64,000 nt of DNA, from NCBI RefSeq assembly GCF_900176255.2, contig NZ_FXEG02000003.1, forward strand, positions 1,054,001-1,118,000. Reading direction: 5' to 3'. This DNA comes from Mycobacterium ahvazicum (GTDB lineage: Bacteria; Actinomycetota; Actinomycetes; Mycobacteriales; Mycobacteriaceae). The translations under genes and the position numbers were made by a program. The notes below the pieces were generated by a model that made no database searches, had not been told where the DNA came from, and worked only from the letters and a program-made list of their open reading frames with translations. Below are positions 49,544 through 59,138 of the stretch, in pieces (the first letter of the stretch is position 1; each line of letters begins with the position of its first letter).

Positions 49544-52477
49544 TTAGCGCTTTGTGACCAGTCCGCCCGGTGGGTTTTCGTCCACGTCCTTGAGGATCAG
49601 CTCACGCACCGAGGTACGTGTTCCGTACGGTCGCAGCATGCTGCTGGCCGGCCGCGGGCGCACGTGCTGCGGCCACCAGAACCAGCGCCCGAGCAAGGTG
49701 GCCAGCGACGGTGTCATGAACGACCGCACGATCAAGGTGTCGAACAACAGGCCCAGCGCGATCGTCGTACCCACCTGGGCCATCACCCGCAGCGGGCTGA
49801 ACGCGAACGTGGCCATGGTGGCGGCGAACACCAGTCCGGCGGCGGTGACCACGGAGCCCGAACCGGCCATCGCGCGGATCGTCCCCGTCTTGAGCCCGGC
49901 GTGGATTTCCTCCTTGAACCGCGATATCAGCAGCAGGTTGTAGTCCGAGCCCACCGCCAGCAGCAGGATGACCGCCATCGCCAGCACCATCCAGTGCAAC
50001 TTGATCCCCAGGATGTACTGCCACAGGAGCACGGAGAGTCCGAACGAGGCGCCCAGCGACAGCAACACCGTGCCGACGATCACGCATGCCGCAACGGCGC
50101 TTCGGGTGATTATCAACATGATGACGAAAATCAGTGTGGCCGCGGCAATTCCGGCGATCAACAAGTCGATGTTGGAGCCGTCGTGCATGTCCTTGTACGT
50201 CGCGGCGGTACCGCCGAGGTAGACGTTGGCGCCCTCCCAGGGTGTGCCCTTGATCGCCTCGTGCACGGCCTGCTTGATCGGTTCGATGTGGCTGACGCCC
50301 TCAGGGGTCGCCGGGTCGCCTTCATGCGAGATGATCAACCGGACAGCGTGCCCGTCCGGCGAGATGAACTGTTTGAGACCCCGCGCAAAGTCCGGGCTCT
50401 TGAACGCCTCCGGCGGCAGGTAGAACGTGTCGTCGTTCTTGGATTTGTCGAAGGCGTCGCCCTGCGCGGTGGCGTTGTCGGCCTGCGCTTTCGCCTGGTC
50501 GTTGAGACCCTTGGTGATCGCGTAGTTCGACATGATCGTGTCGAGGTTGTGCTGCTGGCTCTCGATCTGCGGCGGGATCAGCGCCACCAGCTTCGGTTGG
50601 ATCTGATCCAGCTTGTCCAGATTCGCGCTGAGGTTCACGATGTTCTCAGCCACCTGGTCGATGCCGTCGAGCGCGTTGAAGACCGACCGGATTGCCCAGC
50701 AGACCGGGATGTCGTAACAGTGCTTCTCCCAGTAGAAGTAGCTACGGATCGGCCGGAGGAAGTCGTCGAAGTTCGCGATGTCGTCACGCAACTTCTCGGT
50801 GATCTCCACTGTTTGCTTGGTGAGCCTGGTGGTTTCGTGCGTGGTGTTGCTCAGATCCTGGGTGACCTGCATCTGCTCATGCAGCGTTGCCATCGTCTTC
50901 TTGAGCTCGTCGGCCTGGTTCAGCAGGTTGCTCGCCTGCTCTTCCTGATAGTGCTGCGTCTGTAGCCGCGCCGCGGATTGTGCGCCCATCTGAAAACCGA
51001 GGGTGCTGTGGTCGAGCGGCGTGCCCAACGGCCGGGTGATGGTCTGCACTCGGCCGATACCGGGGATGTGGAAGATCGCCTTGGCGACCTTGTCCAGGAC
51101 GATGAAGTCGGCCGGGTTACGCAGGTCGTGATCGGTCTCGATCATCAACAGCTCGGGATTCAGCCGAGCCTGGTTGAAGTGCCGGTCGGCAGCCGCGTAA
51201 CCGACATTGGCCGGGGTGTCCGCCGGCAGGAAGTGGCGGGTGTCGTAGTCCGTCTTGTAACCGGGCAGCGCGAGCAGGCCGACCAATGCGGCGGCAATCG
51301 TCACCGCGAGAACCGGCGCGGGCCAGCGGACGATGGCGGTGCCGATGCGTCGCCACCCCCGGGTCTGCAGCTGTCGCTTCGGGTCCAAGAGCTTGAAGAA
51401 CGACGCCACGGTCAGGATCGCCGGTGCCAGAGTCAAGGCCGCGAGGACCGCGACCAGCATGCCGACGGCGCAGGGTATGCCGAGGGAGGAAAAATAGGGC
51501 AACCGGCAGAAGCTCAGGCAGTACATCGCCCCGGCGATGGTTAGCCCCGAACCCAGCACGACATGCGCCGTGCTGTGGAACATCGTGTAGAACGCTTTCA
51601 CGCGGTCTTCGCCCTGACCGCGGGCCTCGTGGTACCGGCCGACCACAAAGATCGCGTAGTCCGTTCCGGCGGCGATCGCCATTAGCACGAGCATGTTGTT
51701 GGCGAACGTCGAAAGCCCCATGATGCCGTAATTGCCCAGCGTCGCGACGACACCGCGGGCCGCGGCCAATTCGATGAAGACCATGACCAGCATGACCAGC
51801 ATGGTGATCACCGACCGATAGACCCACAGCAGCATCACGATAATCACCAGGAAGGTGATCATGGTGACTGTCGCAACGCCCTTCTCACCCGCGTGCGACT
51901 GATCGGCAAACAGCGGACCCGCCCCGGTGACATAAGCCTTGATCCCCGGCGGCGCGGGTACCGATTCGATGATCTTGCGGACGGCGTCCGTGGATTCGCC
52001 GGACATGGCGCTGCCCATGTTGCCGGCGAGGTAAACCTGGACGTACGCGGCCTTCTGGTCGTGGCTCTGGGAGCCCGCAGCGGTCAGCGGATCACTCCAG
52101 AAATCCTGGATGTGCTGGACATGCTTCTTGTCCTGCTCGAGTCGCTTGACGATCTCGTCGTAGTAGCGGTGGGCGTCCGCCCCCAGCGGCTTGTCGCCCT
52201 CCAGCAGGATCATGGCAGAGCTGTCGGTATTGAACTCTTTGAACGTCGATCCGACGCGCATCATCGACTGGAAGGACACCGCGTCCTTGGGGCTCTGCGA
52301 CACCGATTGGCTCTTGGAGACAACCTCGAGCTGCGGGGAAATGGTGTTGGTGACAAAGACGATGCCCAACCACACCAGGACGATCGGCAGCGCAAGCCGA
52401 TGGATCATCCGCGGCAGGAACGGCGGGATCAGTGGCTGATCGACGCGCGGCGCGGGTGCCTCGGTGGTCTCGCTCAT
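49544..52477 (-). CDS. mmpL: MmpL-family RND transporter
   Basis: The gene encodes 977 residues. MMPL/RND architecture: N-terminal TM (ALPIVLVWLGIVFVTNTI), periplasmic porter domain, TM bundle 2-6 with AIAAGTDYAIFVVGRYHEAR (the Asp-Tyr proton relay), a second periplasmic domain with a long coiled-coil (QEEQASNLLNQADELKKTM...) and the second bundle with LAVGSDYNLLLISRFKEEI. The coiled-coil hairpin and paired MmpS identify the MmpL4/MmpL5-like cluster, which exports siderophores, GPL precursors or drugs across the inner membrane. Its ATG overlaps the MmpS TGA (ATGA), so they are coupled. Confidence 0.96.
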   Translation of the reverse strand: MSETTEAPAPRVDQPLIPPFLPRMIHRLALPIVLVWLGIVFVTNTISPQLEVVSKSQSVSQSPKDAVSFQSMMRVGSTFKEFNTDSSAMILLEGDKPLGADAHRYYDEIVKRLEQDKKHVQHIQDFWSDPLTAAGSQSHDQKAAYVQVYLAGNMGSAMSGESTDAVRKIIESVPAPPGIKAYVTGAGPLFADQSHAGEKGVATVTMITFLVIIVMLLWVYRSVITMLVMLVMVFIELAAARGVVATLGNYGIMGLSTFANNMLVLMAIAAGTDYAIFVVGRYHEARGQGEDRVKAFYTMFHSTAHVVLGSGLTIAGAMYCLSFCRLPYFSSLGIPCAVGMLVAVLAALTLAPAILTVASFFKLLDPKRQLQTRGWRRIGTAIVRWPAPVLAVTIAAALVGLLALPGYKTDYDTRHFLPADTPANVGYAAADRHFNQARLNPELLMIETDHDLRNPADFIVLDKVAKAIFHIPGIGRVQTITRPLGTPLDHSTLGFQMGAQSAARLQTQHYQEEQASNLLNQADELKKTMATLHEQMQVTQDLSNTTHETTRLTKQTVEITEKLRDDIANFDDFLRPIRSYFYWEKHCYDIPVCWAIRSVFNALDGIDQVAENIVNLSANLDKLDQIQPKLVALIPPQIESQQHNLDTIMSNYAITKGLNDQAKAQADNATAQGDAFDKSKNDDTFYLPPEAFKSPDFARGLKQFISPDGHAVRLIISHEGDPATPEGVSHIEPIKQAVHEAIKGTPWEGANVYLGGTAATYKDMHDGSNIDLLIAGIAAATLIFVIMLIITRSAVAACVIVGTVLLSLGASFGLSVLLWQYILGIKLHWMVLAMAVILLLAVGSDYNLLLISRFKEEIHAGLKTGTIRAMAGSGSVVTAAGLVFAATMATFAFSPLRVMAQVGTTIALGLLFDTLIVRSFMTPSLATLLGRWFWWPQHVRPRPASSMLRPYGTRTSVRELILKDVDENPPGGLVTKR

Positions 52478-53019
52478 GCGGACTTGTCCAGGCAGTAGAC
52501 GAAGGCATTCACCGTTTCGTTGGGGGGCGAGTGATTAGCGCCCTTGATCACAGCACCGCGCCCGTCATGGTTGTCCACAACGAATTGGCAGGCAATCCAA
52601 CTCCCGTCTCCTTGCGCTACCAGGTTTGCCGGGATACCGGGCTTGGTTGAACTCAAGACTGTGCTCCAGGGCAAGGTGACGTTGAGGGCCTGCTGCGGAT
52701 GGGAGTTTTCATCTAAGTAGTTGACGGTCGCCGTGCTGCCCGGTGAGCCCCAGACCTGGAGGGTGATGGTCTTGGCGTTGAACTGGTCGAGGACCTCGCC
52801 CGACGTGCCACCACCGAACGAACCGGCGTGGACCCCGAAGATTCCGTGCAGTCGGTACACCATGAAACCCGAGAGAGCGACGACGGCCACAATAGTGAGG
52901 ACGAGCCAGAACCGGCTGAACAGGCCTTTTTTCTGGGCGCGCGGTGGACGGGGTTCTTCCTCGCCGCGTGGCGCAGCCTTGGGATCTCGCGACTCTGTCC
53001 ATGGCTTGGTGGTCGTCAT
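52474..53019 (-). CDS. mmpS: MmpS-family accessory membrane protein
   Basis: The gene encodes 181 residues with AGGAAA upstream. A basic cytosolic N-terminus, one TM (FWLVLTIVAVVALSGFMVYRL) and an extracytoplasmic beta domain (ITLQVWGSPGSTATVNYLDENSHPQQ...LPWSTVLSS...VVDNHDGRGAVIKGANHSPPNETVNAFVYCLDKSA) are the MmpS hallmark. MmpS4/5 are needed with MmpL4/5 for siderophore export in M. tuberculosis. No Rv0678-like MarR regulator is adjacent; instead a palindromic site lies 40-59 bp upstream. Confidence 0.95.
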   Translation of the reverse strand: MTTTKPWTESRDPKAAPRGEEEPRPPRAQKKGLFSRFWLVLTIVAVVALSGFMVYRLHGIFGVHAGSFGGGTSGEVLDQFNAKTITLQVWGSPGSTATVNYLDENSHPQQALNVTLPWSTVLSSTKPGIPANLVAQGDGSWIACQFVVDNHDGRGAVIKGANHSPPNETVNAFVYCLDKSA

Positions 53020-53058
53020 GGGCGCTTTCCTAACCAGGGACGAAGGCTACTCGGATTG

Positions 53059-53078
53059 CTTAGCTAAGAGTAAGCTTA
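53059..53078. promoter_or_regulatory. Palindromic site in the mmpS promoter region
   Basis: CTTAGCTAAG (53059-53068) is a perfect palindrome, followed by TAAGCTTA (53071-53078). The 19-bp window TTAGCTAAGAGTAAGCTTA (53060-53078) matches the IdeR iron-box consensus (TTAGGTTAGGCTAACCTAA) at 13 of 19 positions by my count. It may be a weak iron box or another regulator's site. Confidence 0.4.
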
Positions 53079-53191
53079 GACGCTCTAACCTACACCGCGA
53101 TGGTCCGGGCCTCATGTTGTGAATTATGAGTGTGATGCGCGAACGCCGTACTTAGCTTCCCGGCCTTTGGGCGCACGTTGACTCTAGCGAG

Positions 53192-53232
53192 GCCGCCCCA
53201 CCCGGTGCTCCTGCACTCGCGGGTGGGGCGGC
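53192..53232 (+). promoter_or_regulatory. Strong 13-bp stem hairpin in the leader of the FNT gene
   Basis: Arms 53192-53204 (GCCGCCCCACCCG) and 53220-53232 (CGGGTGGGGCGGC) are perfect complements around a 15-nt loop that itself contains GTGC/GCAC. No T run follows, so it is not an ordinary terminator. It lies 73 bp before the FNT start. Confidence 0.6.
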
Positions 53233-53305
53233 TCACAGGCGCGCGCGGGCCGCTGCCCTCGCTGGGCGGGTATTGCTGCATCTCGGCGAACTTGGAGGAC
53301 ACGCA

Positions 53306-54124
53306 ATGAGCGAGGAAACGCAACGCCAACTCGGCTCGCACAACAGCCCGATCGAAGACAAGCTCGAAGATGCTTTCACCAGGATGCTGAGTGAGGGAGC
53401 GCAGCGCCTGCACCGAACCTGGCGCGGTCTTTTGGTCACCGGCTTCTTCGGCGGCACCGAGGTCGCGCTGGGCGTGCTTGCCTACCTGGCGGTCCTAGAT
53501 GCCACCCACCGGCCGCTGCTGGCGGGCTTGGCGTTTTCGATTGGCTTCTTGGCCCTGCTGTTGGGCCACAGTGAGTTGTTTACCGAGGGTTTCCTGGTGC
53601 CAGTCACGACCGTGGCGGCCAAGCGCGCCAGCTTCGTTCAGCTATTCAAGCTGTGGGGAGGGACCCTGTTCGCGAATCTCGTTGGCGGCTGGGTAGTGAT
53701 GTGTCTGATCATGGTCGGATTTCCTCAGCTGCGCGCCCAGACCGTTGAATCGGCGACCCACTTCGCCACCGCGCCGATGTCGGCGCAAACTATGTCGCTG
53801 GCCGTGCTCGGTGGTATGGCGATCACGTTGATGACCCGGATGCAGCACGGCACGGACTCGATGACGGGAAAGATCGCCGCGGCCGTTGCTGTTGCTTTCC
53901 TGCTCGCTGGTCTGCAGTTGTTTCATTCAATCCTGGACTCCCTACTGATTTTCGGCGCATTGATTACCGGTCGCGCACCGTTCGGCTATTTCGACTGGCT
54001 GACCTGGTTCGGCTACACCGTCGCTGGAAACATGTTGGGCGGGTTGCTGTTTGTCACTCTGTTGCGACTGCTGCGGAGCACGGATCGACTGCGGGAAGAA
54101 CGAGCCGACGCCGAGGCCTCGTGA
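53306..54124 (+). CDS. Formate/nitrite transporter (FNT) family channel
   Basis: The gene encodes 272 residues from ATG 53306 with GGAGGA upstream. Six hydrophobic segments in FNT order (LLVTGFFGGTEVALGVLAYLAVL; FSIGFLALLLGHSELFTEGFLVPVT; LFANLVGGWVVMCLIMVGF; AVLGGMAITLMTRMQHG; KIAAAVAVAFLLAGLQLFHSIL; WFGYTVAGNMLGGLLFVTLL). SELFTEGF is the family's conserved TM2 loop. FNT pentamers pass formate, nitrite, hydrosulfide or small acids across the inner membrane. A strong hairpin lies in its leader. Confidence 0.93.
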   Translation: MSEETQRQLGSHNSPIEDKLEDAFTRMLSEGAQRLHRTWRGLLVTGFFGGTEVALGVLAYLAVLDATHRPLLAGLAFSIGFLALLLGHSELFTEGFLVPVTTVAAKRASFVQLFKLWGGTLFANLVGGWVVMCLIMVGFPQLRAQTVESATHFATAPMSAQTMSLAVLGGMAITLMTRMQHGTDSMTGKIAAAVAVAFLLAGLQLFHSILDSLLIFGALITGRAPFGYFDWLTWFGYTVAGNMLGGLLFVTLLRLLRSTDRLREERADAEAS

Positions 54125-54154
54125 CGGCCACCGCCTTATTCGTCCGGGCAGAAT

Positions 54155-56701
54155 TCAGCGAGTAGCGGATGGCACCAACCGCTTTGCCAGGTACGGGGCC
54201 GTGCGGCTGTCCTTAGCGCGAGCCACCTCCGTAGGCGGACCCGCCGCAACGACGCGACCGCCGTCGCCGCCGGCTCCTGGCCCCAAGTCGATCACCCAGT
54301 CCGCGCCCGCGACCATCCGCATGTCGTGTTCGGCCACCACGACGGTATTGCCCGCGTCGACCAGGCGATGCAGTTGACGATCGAGCAAATCCACATCGGC
54401 GGGGTGAAGCCCGGTGGTCGGCTCGTCGAGGACGTAGAGGGTGTGTCCTCGCCGCGGCCTCTGCAATTCGGAGGCCAGCTTGATCCGCTGCGCCTCACCA
54501 CCTGACAGCTCGGTCGCGGGCTGTCCGAGTCGGAGATATCCCAATCCGACCTCTCGCAACGTGGTCAGGCTGCGCGCAGCCTTCGTGACGTCGGCAAGAA
54601 AGTCCGAGGCCTCGTCGACGGTCATCGCGAGCACGTCGGCGATCGTCCGATCGCGGTATCGCACTTCGAGTGTCTCGTCGGAGTAACGCGCTCCTCGACA
54701 CGCCGGGCAGGTGGCGTATGTGCCTGGCAGAAAAAGCAATTCGACCGAAACGAACCCCTCTCCCTGACAAGTGGGACACCGACCTTCGGCCACGTTGAAG
54801 GAAAACCTGCCCGCCGTCCACCCGCGGCGACGAGCCTTTGGGGTCGCGGCGAATTCGTGACGAACGGCGTCGAACAAACCGGTGTAGGTCGCCAGTGTCG
54901 AGCGCGGCGTGCGCCCAATCGGACGCTGGTCGACAGCAACCAGCCGATTGATCTGCTCGACACCTTCTGCCGTCACGCCGATGCTCGCGTCACGATCGAG
55001 ATCGGCGATCTCGGTGTCGGTTTCGTCGTCGTCGCTTGCGGCCGGTTCGGCTGCGCGTCCGTTGCCGTGATGGCTGTTCACGACGTCGCCGAGGACCTTG
55101 ACGACGAGCGTCGACTTGCCCGAACCGGACACTCCGGTGACCGCGCTGTACGCACCAAGTGGCAGGTCCACGTCGAGATCTTTGAGATTGTGAAAGGAGA
55201 TCCCGCGCAGCCGCAGCCACCCGGACGGCGTCCGAGTTTGACGAGCCAGCGGCCTTGCCTCCTCGAATAGGTACCTACGAGTGACCGACTCCTCGATGTC
55301 GGCGAGGCCCGGCACCGGCCCGCTGTACAGCACGTCCCCGCCACACTCCCCCGCCCCGGGCCCCACGTCGACGACCCAGTCGGCACGGCGTACCACGTCC
55401 ATGTCGTGCTCGACGACGAAGAGCGAATTGCCCGCGCGCCGCAGGCGATCCAGCACATCGAGGAGCGGCTCGGCGTCTGCGGGGTGCAGTCCGGCCGACG
55501 GCTCGTCGAGCACATAGAGCACACCGAACAGGCCGGCACGCAGCTGCGTGGCCAGCCGTAACCGCTGCAGTTCGCCCGGCGACACCGTCGGAGTGCGGCG
55601 ACCGAGCGTGAGATAGCCGAGGCCGAGATCGATGAGCACCTGCAGGCGTGCCACGAGATCGGCCGCGATCATGGTCGCTACGTCCGTCAGCTCACCGGAG
55701 TTTGTTGACTCGTATGCAGCGGCGGCATCGGTCCGAGAAGCCGTCGGGCGCAATGTATCAGCGAGGTCGGTCAACGGAATCGCCACGTAGTCGGCGATCG
55801 TGCGCCCGGCGAAAGTCACCTGCAACGCCTCCGGCCGAAGCCCGGAACCGCCACATGTCGGGCACTCGACGCTGTCGACGAACTGCAGTACGCGGCGACG
55901 CATCATCGCGCTCTGGGAGTTGGCCAGCGTGTGGCGGACATGGCGTTCGGCGCTGGAGAACGTGCCGTTGTAGTAATAGTCGGCCTGCACAGGGTGCTGG
56001 CTGGGATCGATTTCGACCGTTGGCTGCTCATCGGTGAACAGAATCCAATCACGTTGCCGCTTAGGCAGTTTCCGCCATGGCCTATCGATGTCGTACCCCA
56101 GCGTGACCAGGATGTCCCGTAGGTTTTGGCCCTGCCACGCCCCCGGCCATGCGGCAACGGCGCCTTCGCGGATAGTCAGCGACGGGTCTGGCACCAGCGT
56201 CTCTTCGGTCACCCGATGGATTCGTCCCAGCCCGTGGCATTCGGGACACGCACCGACCGCGGTGTTCGGGGAGAACGCGTCGGAGTCCAGTCGTTCCGTG
56301 GTTCCCGGCGGGTAAGTTCCGGCGCGGGAGAACAACATCCTGAGCAGGTTCGACAGCGTGGTGACGGTGCCGACCGTCGACCGCGACGTCGCCGAACCGC
56401 GGCGCTGCTGTAGCGCGACGGCGGGCGGTAGTCCGGTGATGTCATCGACCTTCGGCGCCCCAGAGGGCAAGAGCAGGCGTCGGGCGTACGGAGCGACGGA
56501 TTCGAAGTAGCGGCGCTGGGCCTCGGCGTAGATGGTCCCGAAGGCCAACGACGATTTGCCTGATCCGGAGATTCCGGTGAAGGCGACCAGCGCGTCGCGG
56601 GGCGCTACGACGTCGACGCCCCGCAGGTTGTGGACCCGGGTTCCGTAAACCCGCACGCAGGGGTCGACGTCGTCTGTGCTGCTGTAGGGCGTTTGTGTCA
56701 T
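54155..56701 (-). CDS. UvrA paralogue (ABC-ATPase, excinuclease-like)
   Basis: The gene encodes 848 residues from ATG 56699-56701 (MTQTPYSSTDDVDPC); the longer frame has no better start. Two ABC ATPase units: GISGSGKSSLAFG (43-55), zinc-module CPECHGLG, signature VSPGELQRLRLATQL, Walker B LYVLDEPSAGLHPADAE; then GVSGSGKSTLVV, CPTCQGEG, LSGGEAQRIKLASEL and LYVLDEPTTGLHPAD. Housekeeping UvrA is about 950-970 residues, so this is the shorter paralogue group, often linked to drug resistance or to unknown DNA-lesion processing. Cytosolic; likely single-gene transcript. Confidence 0.93.
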   Translation of the reverse strand: MTQTPYSSTDDVDPCVRVYGTRVHNLRGVDVVAPRDALVAFTGISGSGKSSLAFGTIYAEAQRRYFESVAPYARRLLLPSGAPKVDDITGLPPAVALQQRRGSATSRSTVGTVTTLSNLLRMLFSRAGTYPPGTTERLDSDAFSPNTAVGACPECHGLGRIHRVTEETLVPDPSLTIREGAVAAWPGAWQGQNLRDILVTLGYDIDRPWRKLPKRQRDWILFTDEQPTVEIDPSQHPVQADYYYNGTFSSAERHVRHTLANSQSAMMRRRVLQFVDSVECPTCGGSGLRPEALQVTFAGRTIADYVAIPLTDLADTLRPTASRTDAAAAYESTNSGELTDVATMIAADLVARLQVLIDLGLGYLTLGRRTPTVSPGELQRLRLATQLRAGLFGVLYVLDEPSAGLHPADAEPLLDVLDRLRRAGNSLFVVEHDMDVVRRADWVVDVGPGAGECGGDVLYSGPVPGLADIEESVTRRYLFEEARPLARQTRTPSGWLRLRGISFHNLKDLDVDLPLGAYSAVTGVSGSGKSTLVVKVLGDVVNSHHGNGRAAEPAASDDDETDTEIADLDRDASIGVTAEGVEQINRLVAVDQRPIGRTPRSTLATYTGLFDAVRHEFAATPKARRRGWTAGRFSFNVAEGRCPTCQGEGFVSVELLFLPGTYATCPACRGARYSDETLEVRYRDRTIADVLAMTVDEASDFLADVTKAARSLTTLREVGLGYLRLGQPATELSGGEAQRIKLASELQRPRRGHTLYVLDEPTTGLHPADVDLLDRQLHRLVDAGNTVVVAEHDMRMVAGADWVIDLGPGAGGDGGRVVAAGPPTEVARAKDSRTAPYLAKRLVPSATR

Positions 56702-56998
56702 CGTGCTCAGGTCTGTACCCCCTGCCGCGGCTGTGCAAGCACGAGTGTTCGCTGCTCGACCAGGAGCCGGACGCCTCATCGTCCGCGTTGGCATTCCCGC
56801 CTTCTCGCCGAAGTGCTGCATCGACGCCCCATCGGCAAGCGCCGCCGACATAGCGGCATACCTTCAGTCGGCCACGCTCAACTCCCCTATCCAGGGAGTG
56901 TCAAACATCAGCCGAGCTCAAACAGCTTCGAGGAGTGTGGCCGGTCGGGCATCTCGATCATCGGGGTCTCGGCATCCTTGTTTGTCCAACCACAACGA
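56702..56998 (-). other. Intergenic region
   Basis: 297 bp upstream of the UvrA-like gene and before the amidohydrolase stop. Open frames here are extensions of neighbours; I see no gene or repeat. Confidence 0.45.
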
Positions 56999-58270
56999 CT
57001 ACCCGCGTTGAGGGGCAAGGCGTTTGAGCGCAAGTCCACCTTCAAAGGGCCGGTAGCCGAACGCGGCCGGGGCGCGATATCCGGTTTCTCCCAGCGACGT
57101 ATGCACCTCTGCCACAGTCGGCCCGATTTCCGCTGCGATGGGTGCCAGCGCGTCGAGGTCGAAGCGATAGAGTCGAGCGGCGTTCTCGGCCAGAATCTTT
57201 CGGCATTCCTGCTCAGACCGGTCGTGCAGAGCCCACCGTAAGGCGAGCGTCGATTGGGGCGCAAATCCCTCTTCGTGCGGGTAGTCGCTTCCCCACAGGA
57301 TGTGGTCAGCGCCGAGATAGTCGATCATCGGTGCGTCAAAGGGGCCCAATTCGCTGGCGAGGTAGCAGTTGCGCTGAACGTACTGACTGGGGGTCAGGGT
57401 CAGCTGATCGACCGAGGATCCGCCGAACATGCCATAGGTGCGGTTGCCCGCTGCGGTTTTCATCGTCGGGACCATCGCGTCAAGTACCGCCAGCTGCTGC
57501 TGCACCCACAGGGTGCCCTGCTCGGTGGGAGCGAACCGCAACGTGGGATAGCGTTCGAAAACCCCGGCCAATATCAGGTGTCCGAGGGTGCGCTGGGCCC
57601 ACAGCGCCATCTCCGTAACGAGCACGGCGTTGGATGCCGGCTGATCCATCGGCATCACCGGACTTCCCGGACCGCCATGCTGCACAATGGTCAGATCGAG
57701 CTCACTGCACAACTGCCAGATCGGCTCATAGCGCGTGTGAAACAGCGGAGCGACATTGGGGTCTCCTGGCGATACCGGGGGCAGCAACACCCCTCCAAAA
57801 CAGTCTTGCTGGTTGCCCCAACGGATTTCGCCTAGTGCCACGTCAACATCGTTGGGGAACACTTGGATCAACCCTCGTCGCCGCGCAGGTACCAACGAGC
57901 AGAAGTCGACCTGCCATCGGTTGTGGGCCTGCACCCCGGCCCAGCGGTGTTCAAACTCTTCTCGAGTCTGCGGCAAAGAGATGGTGATGTTGGGAGATGT
58001 CGGGAAGAAGGGGGGAACGGTGTTGGGCAGCAACAGCTCTGCTGCAACCCCGTCGCTGTCCATCTCTGCGATGCGCAACTCGTGATCCCAGTTGCGCTTC
58101 GCGGTGGCGACGATCAAGTCATCGAACGGACTCGCATAGTCCTGAGCCCATGAATCAAAATCATCATGCAGGGCTTGCGGCAGATACGACCTGTACGCTA
58201 GGAGGTCAGCTCCAGCATGAGTGTCCGTCGAGATGACGGTGTAGCGCGAAGCGGTCTCGGAAACGGTCAT
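56999..58270 (-). CDS. Amidohydrolase_2-family metal-dependent hydrolase
   Basis: The gene encodes 423 residues from ATG 58268-58270 (MTVSETASRYTVISTDTHAG) with GGAGAG upstream; the longer frame to 58534 has poor coding character. ISTDTHAGADLLAYRSYL (the usual HxH is reduced to DTHAG), VQHGGPGSPV, and HILWGSDYPHEEG (metal Asp) fit the TIM-barrel amidohydrolase-2 group (ACMSD/gamma-resorcylate decarboxylase-like). Such enzymes hydrolyse or decarboxylate aromatic or cyclic acids. Substrate unknown; cytosolic. Confidence 0.9.
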   Translation of the reverse strand: MTVSETASRYTVISTDTHAGADLLAYRSYLPQALHDDFDSWAQDYASPFDDLIVATAKRNWDHELRIAEMDSDGVAAELLLPNTVPPFFPTSPNITISLPQTREEFEHRWAGVQAHNRWQVDFCSLVPARRRGLIQVFPNDVDVALGEIRWGNQQDCFGGVLLPPVSPGDPNVAPLFHTRYEPIWQLCSELDLTIVQHGGPGSPVMPMDQPASNAVLVTEMALWAQRTLGHLILAGVFERYPTLRFAPTEQGTLWVQQQLAVLDAMVPTMKTAAGNRTYGMFGGSSVDQLTLTPSQYVQRNCYLASELGPFDAPMIDYLGADHILWGSDYPHEEGFAPQSTLALRWALHDRSEQECRKILAENAARLYRFDLDALAPIAAEIGPTVAEVHTSLGETGYRAPAAFGYRPFEGGLALKRLAPQRG

Positions 58271-58496
58271 GAATCTCTCCTCGATGAGAAATGTGATACC
58301 GCTCATCGTCCTCCGCCGAGCGGCTCTACGCCGACGAATGTTTCGTTCAGCGGGATCACGGATGCCCGGCTCCACCTGAATCGATGGGTGGCTATGCGCC
58401 GCGAACACGCCGGCCGCGCACCTCTCGGCCCTCTGGGCGGCATCAGCGAAGCCGAAGCACCGGGTCGCCGGATTTGCTGATTCAAGCGATGCCGGT

Positions 58497-59138
58497 CTAA
58501 GTCGGATCGAACGCCGAAATAAGCCAGACGCCATGGACTTTGGTCAGACCCACCATCACGCTGCTGGCAGTCTGGACGGGTTCGGGCGCGTCTTTGCTCG
58601 TTGTGGTCTGATCGAGGAAAACCAGCACCCTGGCCGAGTCTGGGTGCAGTTCGGTAATGGCTGCGCGCTTTACCGTGGCCTGGGTGTTGACGGCCTTCGT
58701 TTTGGCCGCGGGGGCCACAATCTGTTCGGAAAACTTGCTGTAATAGGTCAAGAAGTCACCGGTCAGGCGTGATTTCGCCGCAGCCAGGTCGCCGTCTAGT
58801 TTGTCCGGCGTGTAGGACAAAAGCGCGACGGTGCCGTCGGTTGCCGCGCGGATCGCCGACGCCGCGGCGGCATCGTCGGCGTGCTGGTCGCTGCGAAATT
58901 GGCCGAAGTACAGCTCGGCGGTGACCGCGGCGGCAGCCACCAAAACCGACCCGATGATGAGCAGCGGCCAATGCGACATTGCCCGACGTAACCAACTGCG
59001 GCGCACGTCAACCGGCGCATCCGCCGAGGACCCCTTCGAACCGCCGCAGACGGCGTCGCCGGCTTCTGGGTCGCCGGAATCCGTTACCGTCTGCTCAACG
59101 GGGGTGATGTCGTGGTCCTCGACGTCTCTGATAGTCAC
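58497..59138 (-). CDS. Mce-associated membrane protein
   Basis: The gene encodes 213 residues from GTG 59136-59138, chosen because it forms a GTGA overlap with the stop of the preceding gene. An acidic N-terminus, one TM (WPLLIIGSVLVAAAAVTAELYFG) and an extracytoplasmic domain with LLSYTPDKLDGDLAAAKSRLTGDF and VLVFLDQTTTSKDAP are the pattern of Mce-associated (Mas/Mam) proteins that follow mce operons. Probably stabilises the Mce lipid-transport complex. Last gene of the operon. Confidence 0.9.
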   Translation of the reverse strand: MTIRDVEDHDITPVEQTVTDSGDPEAGDAVCGGSKGSSADAPVDVRRSWLRRAMSHWPLLIIGSVLVAAAAVTAELYFGQFRSDQHADDAAAASAIRAATDGTVALLSYTPDKLDGDLAAAKSRLTGDFLTYYSKFSEQIVAPAAKTKAVNTQATVKRAAITELHPDSARVLVFLDQTTTSKDAPEPVQTASSVMVGLTKVHGVWLISAFDPT

